From Streptomyces olivochromogenes (lineage in GTDB: Bacteria > Actinomycetota > Actinomycetes > Streptomycetales > Streptomycetaceae), in contig NZ_JADDRL010000037.1 of the NCBI RefSeq assembly GCF_021538895.1, positions 1 through 64,000 on the forward strand: 64,000 nt of DNA, given 5' to 3'. The position numbers were made by a program, and so were the translations under genes. Shown in pieces: positions 40,123-49,605 of this stretch. Numbering within the stretch: position 1 is the stretch's first letter; every line of letters begins with the position of its first letter. A model generated the notes under the pieces. That model ran no database searches. It was not told where the DNA came from and saw only the letters and a program-made list of their open reading frames with translations.

Positions 40123-42521
40123 CGCCTTCTCACATCACGCTTTCCGCAGGCCGTTCCGTCCCGGTCGCGGTCCAGGCCGAGCGGGTCGTCCTTGCCGTTG
40201 ACCTTCAGCCGGCCGTAGTGGTTCCGCTTGAGCCAGCCGCACCGCGCGGCCGCCGTCTTCTTCACCTGCGGCGGGAAGACCGTCGGCACGCAGACGTTGA
40301 CCGAGCCGTAGTGCCGGTCGCAGCCCGCGAGGGTGGGGCTGACCTTCTGCGAGGCGCGCTTCTTGCCGGGCCCGGTGACCTTGCCCTCCAGGGAGTCGGC
40401 GAAGGAGTGGACGTGCGCGGAGGCGGCCGAGGCGCTGAGCGCGGCCGGCCCCTGGAGGTGCACCCACTTCGCCACCGACGGAACGCCGTTGGCGTCGACC
40501 GCGAAGAGCATGTACCAGCCGGGCGGGGCCAGATTGGGGTTGCTCGTCACGTTCAGGTCGACGTTGTTGCCGTCCACCGAGAGCGGGAGGTCGACGAACC
40601 GCTGGTTGGGGTCGGAGGAGTGGGTGACCGCGGCCGGGCGGATCAGCTCCGCCTTGGCGATGGGCCGGTCCACCGTGATCCGCTGGGTGTCGCCGTACTT
40701 CCACTCCTGGTTGATCACCGAGGTGATCGTCGGGCGGGTGCCCTTGTAGAGGTAGGGCGGGGTGTAGATCGACACGTTGTGGTTCCAGCTGCCGTTGCCC
40801 GGGTTGTCACCGGTGGCCATCACCCGGCCGTCGGGCAGCAGGAACGCGGAGGAGTGGTAGCCGCGGGCCTCGGGGTCGGCGGCCACCGGGTCGAAGGTGT
40901 TGCCGTCCGGGTCGTAGATCGACGACTCGTAGACCGGGTTGGCCCGGTTGTGCAGGGCGCCGCCCGTCTCCAGCACCTTGCCGTCGGGCAGCAGCACCGC
41001 GGAGACGTACATCTTGCCCTGGGCGCCGGTCTCGGGGACCTTGCCGTTGCCGAGGTCGACCGTGCCCTGCGGGAGGAGCGGGCCCGCGGTGTAGGCCGGG
41101 TCGGCCTGCTTGAGGTCGATGAGGTCGGTCAGCCGGTTGCCGTCCGGGTTGGAGTCGATGTTGCCGCCGCCGAGCGTGAGGACCCGCTGGTCCTGCGCCG
41201 GAGGCAGCAGCACGCTCGCCGACTGATCGCGCTCGTCCTTCTTCTGCAGGCCCGGGACCTGCGTGACCGTGTTGGCGTTGTAGTCGTAGACCGCCGACCC
41301 GGTGCCCGGGATGTTGTTGCCGAAGACATGGCTGCCCGAGTAGAAGAGGCGGCCGTCCTGCATCAGGATCATCGACGGGTACAGACCCCAGAACGACCAG
41401 GTCTGGTTGACCTTCCACAGCGGCTGCCACTGCTGGTCCTTGTCCGACCAGTACTCGGCGGTGACCGAACCGGAGGAGTCCTCGCGCAGACCGCCGAAGG
41501 AGATGACGTCACCGTTGCCCAGCTCGGTCGCCGAGGGGTACCAGTGGCCGTCGTTCAGGTCGTTGGTCTTGCTGTACGTCTCGGTCTTCGGGTCGAAGAT
41601 GTACGAGTCCTTGAAGCCCTCGTAGCCGTGCCCGCCCGGGACCGGGTACGCCTTGTTGCCGCTCATGACGAGCACGCGCCCGTCCTGCAACTGGATGTGC
41701 CCCGCGCAGAACATGTCCTTCGGCGTGGGGACGACCTTGTACGTACCGGTGGCCGGGTCGTACACCGCGCTGGTGAACGTGCCCGCGTTGAAGTTCTCCT
41801 CGCTGTTGCCGGAGCCGGCGATCAGCAGCACCTTGCCGTTGTTGAGGACGACGGAGTGCATGGAGCGGACCGGGTTCTGCGTCGGCTGCACCGACCAACT
41901 GCCGTTGGCGCACTGGTCGTTGGTGCCGGTGCACTGGGGCGGCGGGAGCGTGTCGGGGACCTGCTCCATGGAGTAGTCGTCGGTGGTCGCCGAGCCCGTG
42001 CCGTACACCGACACGCCCCAGGTGATGCGGTCGGTGCCGGCCGGGACCTCGGGGGTGCGGACCGTGGCCTGCGTGTAGGCCGACGCCATGTCCAGCGTCT
42101 TGAGGTCGGTCCAGTACTGCCAGCCCGCCGTCGTGTCGTGCCTAAAGAGCGTGACGGCGGTGTCGGGCGTCGTGGACTTGTACCAGAGCGAGAGGTCGTA
42201 CTGCTTGCCCGCCGTGACCGTCGGCGCGCACGCGGTGGACTCGGTGATCAGCGCCTTGCGGTCGCCGTCGACGCGGCGGGTGAGCGTGACCTTCATGGCC
42301 TTGGAGCCGGAGTGGGCGTCGGCGACGGTGGCGAAGCTGAAGTCGTTGTCGCCCCAGCCGGACTTCTCCCAGCAGTAGGGCATGCCGTCGGTGCCGGCCG
42401 TCTCGAAGCCGGCGTTCTTGATGAGGTTGGCGGCCTCGGCGGACTGGGGCGAGGTGAGGAGGAGTCCGGCGGTCAGGGCCCCGACCCCGGCCAGCGCGGT
42501 CCGTCTGCGGTGTTTGTTCAC
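40119..42521 (-). CDS. Secreted copper radical oxidase (galactose oxidase-like) with C-terminal excalibur domain
   Basis: An 800-residue exported oxidase. It has a signal peptide (to about residue 31), an N-terminal carbohydrate-binding-like domain, then a kelch propeller of the GlxA/galactose oxidase type. The thioether Cys is C272 in KDMFCAGH and its Tyr partner is probably Y307 in FKDSYIFDP. The axial Tyr-His is in ARGYHSSAFLLPDGR and the last copper His in AVTHSSDPNQR. A DUF1929-like Ig domain follows. A C-terminal extension has HYGRLKVNGKDDPLGLDRDR ending DGTACG, an excalibur calcium-binding motif. GTG 42521 follows AAGGAGAG. Last gene of a glycan operon. Confidence 0.9.
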   Translation of the reverse strand: MNKHRRRTALAGVGALTAGLLLTSPQSAEAANLIKNAGFETAGTDGMPYCWEKSGWGDNDFSFATVADAHSGSKAMKVTLTRRVDGDRKALITESTACAPTVTAGKQYDLSLWYKSTTPDTAVTLFRHDTTAGWQYWTDLKTLDMASAYTQATVRTPEVPAGTDRITWGVSVYGTGSATTDDYSMEQVPDTLPPPQCTGTNDQCANGSWSVQPTQNPVRSMHSVVLNNGKVLLIAGSGNSEENFNAGTFTSAVYDPATGTYKVVPTPKDMFCAGHIQLQDGRVLVMSGNKAYPVPGGHGYEGFKDSYIFDPKTETYSKTNDLNDGHWYPSATELGNGDVISFGGLREDSSGSVTAEYWSDKDQQWQPLWKVNQTWSFWGLYPSMILMQDGRLFYSGSHVFGNNIPGTGSAVYDYNANTVTQVPGLQKKDERDQSASVLLPPAQDQRVLTLGGGNIDSNPDGNRLTDLIDLKQADPAYTAGPLLPQGTVDLGNGKVPETGAQGKMYVSAVLLPDGKVLETGGALHNRANPVYESSIYDPDGNTFDPVAADPEARGYHSSAFLLPDGRVMATGDNPGNGSWNHNVSIYTPPYLYKGTRPTITSVINQEWKYGDTQRITVDRPIAKAELIRPAAVTHSSDPNQRFVDLPLSVDGNNVDLNVTSNPNLAPPGWYMLFAVDANGVPSVAKWVHLQGPAALSASAASAHVHSFADSLEGKVTGPGKKRASQKVSPTLAGCDRHYGSVNVCVPTVFPPQVKKTAAARCGWLKRNHYGRLKVNGKDDPLGLDRDRDGTACGKRDVRRR

Positions 42522-42552
42522 ACGGCTCTCCTTGCGGTATTGCGGCTGCACT

Positions 42553-43824
42553 TCATCGGGCGTTCTCCGGGGCGCTCCAGTCGGCGTCGAGAGCCCGATC
42601 GTGCTCAGCCCTTCGGGCCTCCGCGCGTTCGGCCTCTCGACGCCGACGCGCCCCTCCGCCCGCCCCGCGGCGCGGGAGATAGACCAGCGCTTCGGTCCCG
42701 ACGAAGCGCAGGACGAACGTCGTCACCAGCGCGAGCGCGGTGGCGGACAGCGCCCCCATCCCGAACCGGTCGACGAACAGCGCGATCAGCGGGATGCGCA
42801 GCACCAGGTCGGCGTTGGCGAGCAGCGCGAACCGGCCGGCGCGGTCCCACCACCGGCGGTGCGCGCGCCGCTCGCGGAACAGCAGGTGCTCGATGAGCAC
42901 GAAGTTCCAGACGACGCCGAGCTGGTTGGCGAGGATCTCGGCGGGGACGTAGTGCATCCCGAGGACGGTCAGCGCCCACAGACCGACCAGGTTCGGCACG
43001 AACCCGGTGGCGCCGATCAGCCCGAAGGCGACCATGCGGGCGACCGGCGAGGCGGTGCGCAGGCCGACCAGGTGGCGCAGGAAGCGGAAGCCCTCCTGCG
43101 CGGTGGACTTGGACTCGCCCGCGAACCGGTCCTGGAAGACGAACGGCACCTCGGCGACCGTGCGCGGCCGGCTCCGGACGGCGAGCTCAAGGAGGATCTT
43201 GTAGCCCAGCGGCTTGAGCACCTCCGCCGTGACCGCGCTGCGCCGGATGGCGAAGAAGCCGCTCATCGGGTCGCTGATGCCGTGCAGTCTGCGCGGGAAG
43301 AGGGACTTGGTCAGCCAGGTCGCCCCGCGTGAGACGGCGACCCGGTAGCTGCCCGCGAGCCCGGCCCGGCTGCCGCCCTTGATGTACCGGGAGGCCACGA
43401 CGAGCCCGGCGCTCGTCCGCTCGCCGGTGGCGACCAGCTCCGGTACCAGGGACGGCGGATGCTGGCAGTCGCCGTCCATCACGACGATCCACTGCGAGGT
43501 GGCGGCCTTGAGCCCCTCGACGACCGCCCCGCCGAGTCCGCCGACCGCCTCTTCGCGGTGCAGCACGGTGACCGGGAACGGGCAGTCCTGCGCGGCCTGG
43601 CGGATGACCTCGGGGGTGTCGTCGGTGGAGTCGTCCACGAAGACGACCTCGCAGGGCAGCCGGGCGGGCACCGACTCGGTGATCTGGTGCAGCAACTGCC
43701 GGATGTTCGCGGACTCGTTGAACGTCGGGACGACGATGGTGACGGCACCGGGCTCGGCGACCTCCGCGGCCTGTACGGCCGGATCGCCCAGCTCACCGGG
43801 GACGGTGTACTCGTGGCTGCTCAT
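42553..43824 (-). CDS. GT2 (dolichyl-phosphate mannosyltransferase-like) fused to a GtrA domain
   Basis: A 423-residue fusion. The GT-A domain begins VTIVVPTFNESANIRQLLHQ, with VDDSTDDTPEV, VMDGDCQHPPSLVPEL (metal site) and a GISDPMSGFFAIRR segment. The C-terminal ~150 residues contain four helices of a GtrA domain (FGLIGATGFVPNLVGLWAL, QLGVVWNFVLIEHLLFRERR). Fusing sugar loading on polyprenyl phosphate and its flipping in one chain is seen in mycobacterial Ppm-like proteins and relatives. ATG 43824 overlaps the upstream GT39 stop by 4 nt. Confidence 0.9.
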   Translation of the reverse strand: MSSHEYTVPGELGDPAVQAAEVAEPGAVTIVVPTFNESANIRQLLHQITESVPARLPCEVVFVDDSTDDTPEVIRQAAQDCPFPVTVLHREEAVGGLGGAVVEGLKAATSQWIVVMDGDCQHPPSLVPELVATGERTSAGLVVASRYIKGGSRAGLAGSYRVAVSRGATWLTKSLFPRRLHGISDPMSGFFAIRRSAVTAEVLKPLGYKILLELAVRSRPRTVAEVPFVFQDRFAGESKSTAQEGFRFLRHLVGLRTASPVARMVAFGLIGATGFVPNLVGLWALTVLGMHYVPAEILANQLGVVWNFVLIEHLLFRERRAHRRWWDRAGRFALLANADLVLRIPLIALFVDRFGMGALSATALALVTTFVLRFVGTEALVYLPRRGAGGGARRRREAERAEARRAEHDRALDADWSAPENAR

Positions 43825-45473
43825 CGCTCGCCTCCCACGGCTGCCGTCCGGATCTTCCGGATCTCGATGCGGTCGGGTCCGGTGCCGAAGGTGGCGACCG
43901 GGGTGGAGTGCCGGATCGCGGCCTTGACGTTGGGCAGATCGCGGGCGTCCCGCCGGACGGTCGGCGAGGCGACCACGTAGTCGATGTCCTTCCAGCCGTG
44001 CGGCATGGTCTTCGTCACGGCCGGGTCGAGGTCCGCCTTGTAGAACCAGATGGCGCCGAGTCCGGGCCGGTAGCCGTGGTGCACCAGGTCCAGCCAGAGG
44101 GCGTCGTCGACGAGGACCCGGGTGTCCTTCGGGTCCTCGACCTTGCTGCCGAGCCATGCCGAGGCCTGCCGGTAGGGCTTGTTGGCGTCCGCGGTGACGG
44201 CGGTGCGGTCGCCGTCGTACCAGTGCGGTACGACATAGGCGCCGGCGGCGACGGCGAGGACGGCGGCGAGCGTGTACCGGCCCGCGGTGACATACCGGTT
44301 CTCGTTCTCGGACCGCCGTCTGCGCAGCACGGCGTGGGCGACGGAGGCGGTGCCCCCGGCGAGCACCAGCGCGAGGAAGGGCAGGGCACCGATGACGTAC
44401 ATGGCGGGCAGGTAGCCGCCTGGCCGCATCGCCACCAGAGCCAGGATCGCCACGGTCAGGGCCGGTCCGGCGAGGGCGCGGGCGGTGACCGACCAGCGCC
44501 AGGTGACCAACAGCAGGAGGGCGCCGGCCAGACCGCCGAGGGGCAGGACGCGGTCGTAGTACAGCCAGGAGTGGAGCACGCCGTACGAGCCGGATGACGT
44601 GTCGAGGATGAAGCCCGAACCCGGCCTGGACATCTGGTACTTGATGCCGTCCCAGAGTGACACGTGCCCGCTGCCCGGCAGCAGTTCGCCCTTGAGCAGG
44701 GCGAACAGCGGGTACGAGAAGCCGGCCAGGGTGCAGGCGGTGATGGCTCCGGTGAGCGCGAACTTGCGAGTGTCACGGTGGCTGTGGCGCCACATGGTGA
44801 GCAGCAGGGCGGGCAGGACGACGAGCATCGTCTCCTTGGTGAGCACGCCCGCGGCGGCGGCCAGGCCCGCGCCGAAGTGGTGCCAGAGGTGACGGCTGGG
44901 CGAGGCGGCGAGGCAGAACGCGAACAGCAGCCACATCACGGCGATGTTGTCGAGGAAGATCTCGCGCTGGAGCACGACGGCCAGCGGCGAGAGCCCGAAG
45001 AGCGCCATGCCGAGCCCGGCGGCCCAGCGGGGCAGGGACAGCCGGCGGCCGAGGACGTAGACGAGGACTGCGCTGATGCCGCTGATCACGAGCATCGCGA
45101 CGCGCATGCTGCCGACGGTCATCGCGCCGGGGCTGACCGCGGACGGGATCCAGGTGAGCAGCGCTATCTGGATCCAGCCGAGCGGTGGGTGGTCGTACCA
45201 GTAGGTGTAGTGGGCCAGGCCCTTGCCCTGCTGTACGGCCCAGGCCTGGGCGAGGTAGGTGCCCTCGTCGTCGCTGAGGGTCGGGTAGTCGGCGATGTTC
45301 CAGCCCTGGACGACGAGGATCGCCACCAGGAGCACACCGCACAGGAGCAGGTCGGAACGGGAGGAGCGGAGCCGGGCCGGCGGCGTCGTTCGACCGGTCG
45401 AACGCTCCGTGGGTACAGGTCGGCGCTGCGCGGGGACCTTCGGAGTGGTCACCGCGGGAAGGGTGGAGGTCAC
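43821..45473 (-). CDS. GT39/PMT-type membrane glycosyltransferase
   Basis: A 550-residue integral membrane enzyme with about 10 helices. The first outer loop has a PTLSDDEGTYLAQAWAVQQG motif with the catalytic Asp/Glu. HYTYWYDHPPLGWIQIALL is characteristic of ArnT/PMT-like enzymes. A soluble C-terminal domain follows. GTG 45473 overlaps the upstream GT2 stop (GTGA). It should transfer a sugar from the polyprenyl phosphate made by the downstream gene to an extracellular acceptor. Confidence 0.9.
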   Translation of the reverse strand: MTSTLPAVTTPKVPAQRRPVPTERSTGRTTPPARLRSSRSDLLLCGVLLVAILVVQGWNIADYPTLSDDEGTYLAQAWAVQQGKGLAHYTYWYDHPPLGWIQIALLTWIPSAVSPGAMTVGSMRVAMLVISGISAVLVYVLGRRLSLPRWAAGLGMALFGLSPLAVVLQREIFLDNIAVMWLLFAFCLAASPSRHLWHHFGAGLAAAAGVLTKETMLVVLPALLLTMWRHSHRDTRKFALTGAITACTLAGFSYPLFALLKGELLPGSGHVSLWDGIKYQMSRPGSGFILDTSSGSYGVLHSWLYYDRVLPLGGLAGALLLLVTWRWSVTARALAGPALTVAILALVAMRPGGYLPAMYVIGALPFLALVLAGGTASVAHAVLRRRRSENENRYVTAGRYTLAAVLAVAAGAYVVPHWYDGDRTAVTADANKPYRQASAWLGSKVEDPKDTRVLVDDALWLDLVHHGYRPGLGAIWFYKADLDPAVTKTMPHGWKDIDYVVASPTVRRDARDLPNVKAAIRHSTPVATFGTGPDRIEIRKIRTAAVGGER

Positions 45474-46777
45474 GCAGGAACGTCCTCTCGGATCGTCTCG
45501 GCCGCGGAGAGGTGCGCGCCGACGTGGGTGGTCAACTCCCAGTCGTTACGGCCGCGCTGCTCACGCCATACGGCGCGGATCGCGGCCCCTGCGAGCAGGA
45601 CCTGGTAGAACGGGCCGCCCACGACGAGCTTCACGTAGTGGACGAGGCGGACACGGAGTCCGTACTGCTTGCCGAAGTCGTGCAGCCCGACCACCTCGAA
45701 GACGAAGGTGACGGCGGCGGTGACCAGCGGCAGGAAGGTCAGGAAGGCGACCCCGACGGGGACGTCCAGGAAGAGCGCCACGGCGGCGTTGAGCGGGATG
45801 ACGACTCCGGAGAAGGCCTGCAGGAACGGCGTCATCAGGGTGTAGCGGGCGAGCAACCGCTGCCCGAAGCCCGGGAGTTGCTTCCAGTCCTTCTTCCGGT
45901 AGACCTGCAGGAAGCCCTGGTTCCAGCGGGTGCGCTGCTTGAGCAGCGACATCAGCGAGCCGGGGGTCTCCTCGCGGGTGACCATCTCGGAGTCGTAGGC
46001 GACGACGACCTTCTTGCCGACGCTGGACAGGCGGACCCCCAGGTCGCAGTCCTCGGCGAGGCAGTTGGGGTCCCAGCCGTCCGCTTCCCTGAGCACGTCC
46101 GTGCGGACGAAGACGGTGTTGCCGCCGAGCGGGATGAACCCCTTCTGCGCGTGCAGGTGGAGCCGGGAGCGGAACCAGAAGAAGTACTCCAGGCAGTTGC
46201 GCAGGCTGTACCAGCTGGAGTGGAAGTTGATGAGCTGCACGCCGCCCTGGACGACGTCCGCGGCGGTGGTGCGGAAGGCGTGGTCGACGTGGGCGAGGAG
46301 CTCCGGGTGGACCTGGTCCTCGGCGTCGAAGACCCCTACGACGTCGCCGCGGCAGTGCGGCAGCGCCGTGTTCATGGCCTTCGGCTTGTTCTTCTTCTCG
46401 TGGGTGTCGACGACGACCCGGACCCGCGGGTCGCGTGCGGCTGCCCGCTCGGCCACCGCCGTGGTCTCGGGGTCGTCGTGCCCCACGATCACGATGATCT
46501 CGAAGTCGGTGTGTGTGGACTCCAGCAGCCGCTGGATGGTGTGGTCGAGCACGGCCTGTTCGTGGCGCGCCGGCAGCAACAGCGAGAACGAGACATGCTC
46601 GTCCCCGTCCGGTCTGCTGAACCGGGTGGAGGCGAGCACCTCGGGCGTGCGCCACGCGTGCATCTGCCACCACAAAGTGAAGGCAGCCATCCAGAACAGA
46701 GCCAGTGAAACGGCAGCGATGAAGACGGACGTCAGCACAAAAGATCCCCCCAGATCCCAAATCCCCCGGCGCGACAT
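45470..46777 (-). CDS. Processive-type GT2 membrane glycosyltransferase (cellulose/chitin synthase-like)
   Basis: A 435-residue inner-membrane beta-glycosyltransferase. An N-terminal helix precedes a GT-A domain beginning SFSLLLPARHEQAVLDHTIQ. Its catalytic acidic motifs are VGVFDAEDQVHPE and CLAEDCDLGVRLSS, plus the KQRTRWNQGF (QxxRW) signature of processive synthases. Three to four C-terminal helices follow. It is shorter than CslA. It is first in a four-gene operon that ends in a GlxA-like oxidase, mirroring the CslA-GlxA partnership. ATG start near 46777. Confidence 0.88.
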   Translation of the reverse strand: MSRRGIWDLGGSFVLTSVFIAAVSLALFWMAAFTLWWQMHAWRTPEVLASTRFSRPDGDEHVSFSLLLPARHEQAVLDHTIQRLLESTHTDFEIIVIVGHDDPETTAVAERAAARDPRVRVVVDTHEKKNKPKAMNTALPHCRGDVVGVFDAEDQVHPELLAHVDHAFRTTAADVVQGGVQLINFHSSWYSLRNCLEYFFWFRSRLHLHAQKGFIPLGGNTVFVRTDVLREADGWDPNCLAEDCDLGVRLSSVGKKVVVAYDSEMVTREETPGSLMSLLKQRTRWNQGFLQVYRKKDWKQLPGFGQRLLARYTLMTPFLQAFSGVVIPLNAAVALFLDVPVGVAFLTFLPLVTAAVTFVFEVVGLHDFGKQYGLRVRLVHYVKLVVGGPFYQVLLAGAAIRAVWREQRGRNDWELTTHVGAHLSAAETIREDVPA

Positions 46778-46927
46778 GGCACCCCACCCGTCGCGTCAGG
46801 GAGAGATTATGAGTGATCTGTGAAGCGCGCACACCTTTTCAGTGAAGAGCGTGTTTCACCACAATGCGCGTCCTCGATGAGCAATTCGAACGCTAGTAAC
46901 GTTTGGGGCAGTTGGTTCGATGCCCTT

Positions 46928-48955
46928 TCAGCTGTTCAACGCGGCGCGCAGGCGCTCCGGGTCGGTCGTCGGGGCGTCGCAGGCGAAGTTCCGGCAGACG
47001 TACGCGGCCGGCTCGCCGTCGATTAGCGGCCGGTCGGCGAGGAGGGGGAATTCATCGCTTCCCGGCACTCCGAACGCGATCACCGCGCCGGGTGCGGTAC
47101 CCAGAAGTGCCGTACGGCGCAAGGTTTTTGAGGCCTCGTCACCGAACTCCGGTACCACGACGGCGACTTCGCGGGGACCGTCGAGCAGGGCCTCGGCGAC
47201 GGCGAGCCCCCAGCCGATGAACCGCGGCACGCGTGGCCCGAGCGCCTTGACGACGCCAAGAGCCTTTTCGGCCGCGTTGCGATGGGGTGCGGAGCCGGTG
47301 TGGGCGGCGTAGCCCAGCAGGGCGCCCGCGGCGGCGGTCCAGCCGGAGGGGGTGGCGTTGTCGGTGGGGTCCTGCGGGCGGCGGATGAGCCGTTCGGCGT
47401 CGGCGGCGGTGTCGTAGAGGGCGCCGCTGCCGGGGTCGGTGAAGCGGGCGAGCACATGGCCGAGGAGCAGCCCGGCGAATTCCAGCCAGACGCCCTCGCC
47501 GGTCACGGAGGCGAGCGCGAGGAAGCCCTCGGCGACGTCGGCGTAGTCCTCCAGCACACCGGAGTTGGCACCGACCCGGCCGTCCTTGCTGGTGCGGGCC
47601 AGCTGTGCGTGCTCGTCCAGGTGCAGTCGTACGAGGAGATCGGCGGCGCCGACCGCGGCCTCGACCAGGTCGGGGCGGTCGAAGTAGGCGCCGGTCTCGG
47701 CCAGCGCGGCGATGGCGAGCCCGTTCCAGGCAGCGACGATCTTGTCGTCGCGGCCCGGGGCGGGGCGCTCCTGACGCGCGCGCAGCAGCCGTTCCCGGAC
47801 GGACGTGACCTTCTCGGCGTCGAACACGCCCTCGTCCTGCGGGAGCTGGAGGACGGACTGGCCGTTCTCGAAGGTGCCCTCCGCCGTCACCCCGAAGTGC
47901 TGGGCGGCGAGTTCGGCGTCGTCGCCGAGGACCTCGGCGAGTTGTTCGGGCGTCCACGCGTAGTACGCCCCCTCGACGTGCCGTCCGGTGCCGTCGTCGC
48001 TGTCGGCGTCCAGCGCGGAGGCGAACCCGCCCTCGGCGGTGCGCAGTTCGCGGACCATGAAGTCGGCGGTCTCCAGGGCGACGCGGCGGGCGAGCTCGGA
48101 GCCGGTGGAGCGCCACAGGTGGGCGTAGACACGGCAGAGCAGGGCGTTGTCGTAGAGCATCTTCTCGAAGTGCGGCACCACCCAGTCGCGGTCGACGGAG
48201 TAGCGGGCGAAGCCGCCGCCGAGCTGGTCGTAGATGCCACCGCGGGCCATGCGCTCGCAGGTGTCCCGGGCCATCTGGAGGGCGCCCTCGGCGCCGGTGC
48301 GGGCATGGTGCCGCAGCAGGAACTCGATCACCATGGACGGCGGGAACTTCGGCGCCCCGCCGAAGCCGCCGCGCTGCGGGTCGTACTCGCGGGTGAGTCC
48401 GAGCAGGGCCTGGGCGAGCTCCTGTTCGCCGGGAAGGTGCTCGGTCCCGTAGTCGAGCTCCCGCCCGGCCAGATCGCGCACGATCTTCCCGGCGACCTCG
48501 GTCACTTCCTCGCGCCGCTCGCTCCAGGCCTGCCGCACGCCCTCCAGCACCTGCCGGAAGGCGGGCATCCCGTGCCGGGGTGCGGGCGGGAAGTAGGTGC
48601 CGAAGTAGAAGGGCTCGGCGTCCGGGGTGAGGAACACGGTCATGGGCCAGCCGCCCTGACCGGTGGCCGCCTGGACGGCCTCCATGTAGACGGCGTCGAC
48701 GTCGGGGCGTTCCTCGCGGTCGACCTTGACGCTGACGAAGTGTTCGTTGAGGAAGTCGGCGGTGACCCGGTCCTCGAAGGACTCGTGGGCCATCACGTGG
48801 CACCAGTGGCAGCTGCTGTATCCGACGCTCAGCAGAACGGGCTTGTTCGCCTTGCGGGCCTCGTCGAAGGCCTCGGCCGACCAGGGCCACCAGTCGACGG
48901 GGTTGTCGGCGTGCTGGAGAAGGTACGGGGACGTCTCATGGGCCAGTCGGTTCAC
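46928..48955 (-). CDS. DUF255 thioredoxin-fold protein (YyaL/SSP411-like)
   Basis: A 675-residue cytoplasmic protein. The N-terminal thioredoxin-like DUF255 domain starts NRLAHETSPYLLQHADNPVD and carries the CHWCH motif in SSCHWCHVMAHESFED. An alpha/alpha toroid region follows, like N-acylglucosamine epimerase/6-hairpin enzymes. The biochemical role is unknown. The ATG at 48955 lies 20 nt inside the upstream regulator gene, so the pair is likely one operon. Confidence 0.88.
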   Translation of the reverse strand: MNRLAHETSPYLLQHADNPVDWWPWSAEAFDEARKANKPVLLSVGYSSCHWCHVMAHESFEDRVTADFLNEHFVSVKVDREERPDVDAVYMEAVQAATGQGGWPMTVFLTPDAEPFYFGTYFPPAPRHGMPAFRQVLEGVRQAWSERREEVTEVAGKIVRDLAGRELDYGTEHLPGEQELAQALLGLTREYDPQRGGFGGAPKFPPSMVIEFLLRHHARTGAEGALQMARDTCERMARGGIYDQLGGGFARYSVDRDWVVPHFEKMLYDNALLCRVYAHLWRSTGSELARRVALETADFMVRELRTAEGGFASALDADSDDGTGRHVEGAYYAWTPEQLAEVLGDDAELAAQHFGVTAEGTFENGQSVLQLPQDEGVFDAEKVTSVRERLLRARQERPAPGRDDKIVAAWNGLAIAALAETGAYFDRPDLVEAAVGAADLLVRLHLDEHAQLARTSKDGRVGANSGVLEDYADVAEGFLALASVTGEGVWLEFAGLLLGHVLARFTDPGSGALYDTAADAERLIRRPQDPTDNATPSGWTAAAGALLGYAAHTGSAPHRNAAEKALGVVKALGPRVPRFIGWGLAVAEALLDGPREVAVVVPEFGDEASKTLRRTALLGTAPGAVIAFGVPGSDEFPLLADRPLIDGEPAAYVCRNFACDAPTTDPERLRAALNS

Positions 48956-49514
48956 CGTTCCACTCTCCCACGGCCTCGGGGGCGGCGTAGAAGCGCAGAC
49001 TCATGTGGCGCGCCCCCTCCGGGGCGTCCTGCGGGGCGTGGCCGTACCGGTCGAGCAGGGCCTGGTAGGCGCGCACGAACTCGTGCAGGTCGTCCTTGGT
49101 CATCCAGGTGCCGGTGCGCTGCACCTGGGCCCAGCCCTCGGGGCCCCGGTACTGCTGGTAGGCGTGGCGGAACAGCCTGGTGTCCACCTCGATCTTGAGC
49201 AGGGCGAAGTGTTCCGCGGCCGCGTACTCCTCGGGGGCCATCGTGGCCGGGTCGGGCGCCGTGTGGCTGAAGGGCAGGGAGCGCCACCAGCGCTCGCGGC
49301 CCCCGGACTTCTCCGGGATCTCCTCGATGAGCCGCTGCTCGGCGAGTTTGCGCAGGTGGTAGCTGGTGGTGCCGGAGCTTTCGCCGAGTTCGCGAGCGAG
49401 CACGGTGGAGTTCGCCTCGCCGTGCCGGCCGAGGTAGTCGAGGATCCGCCGGCGCAGCGGGTTGCCGAGGGACTTGTAGAGGGCGGTGCGCTCGGCGCTG
49501 GTCAGCTCGCTCAT
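48936..49514 (-). CDS. ArsR-type winged-helix transcriptional regulator
   Basis: A 192-residue regulator with a winged HTH at the N-terminus (TALYKSLGNPLRRRILDYLG and SSGTTSYHLRKLAEQRLIEE). A helical C-terminal part of unknown ligand follows. The layout fits ArsR/PadR-like helix-turn-helix domain 20 proteins. ATG 49514. It is divergent from a small membrane protein and faces the palindromes at 49556-49589, probably its operator. The 3' end overlaps the DUF255 gene by 20 nt. Confidence 0.85.
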   Translation of the reverse strand: MSELTSAERTALYKSLGNPLRRRILDYLGRHGEANSTVLARELGESSGTTSYHLRKLAEQRLIEEIPEKSGGRERWWRSLPFSHTAPDPATMAPEEYAAAEHFALLKIEVDTRLFRHAYQQYRGPEGWAQVQRTGTWMTKDDLHEFVRAYQALLDRYGHAPQDAPEGARHMSLRFYAAPEAVGEWNGEPTGP

Positions 49515-49555
49515 GCCGCCAACGGTATCCCGCCGTTCTCCTACCCCAGAAGGAT

Positions 49556-49589
49556 TTCTGCAGAATTTTCTTTGCAGAGCTTTCTCTGC
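49556..49589. promoter_or_regulatory. Double palindrome in the divergent regulator/membrane-gene region
   Basis: TTCTGCAGAA (49556-49565) is a perfect 10-bp palindrome and GCAGAG-CTTT-CTCTGC (49574-49589) a perfect 6+4+6 inverted repeat, spaced by one helical turn. The pair lies 17 nt before the ATG at 49606. The divergent HTH protein is the likely binder. Confidence 0.6.
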
Positions 49590-49605
49590 GGTCTACCGTG
49601 GAGGC

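Noticed and set aside
39831..42896. A 1021-codon plus-strand open frame opposite the copper oxidase
   Set aside because: No domain sense; the minus-strand protein has catalytic motifs and a signal peptide.
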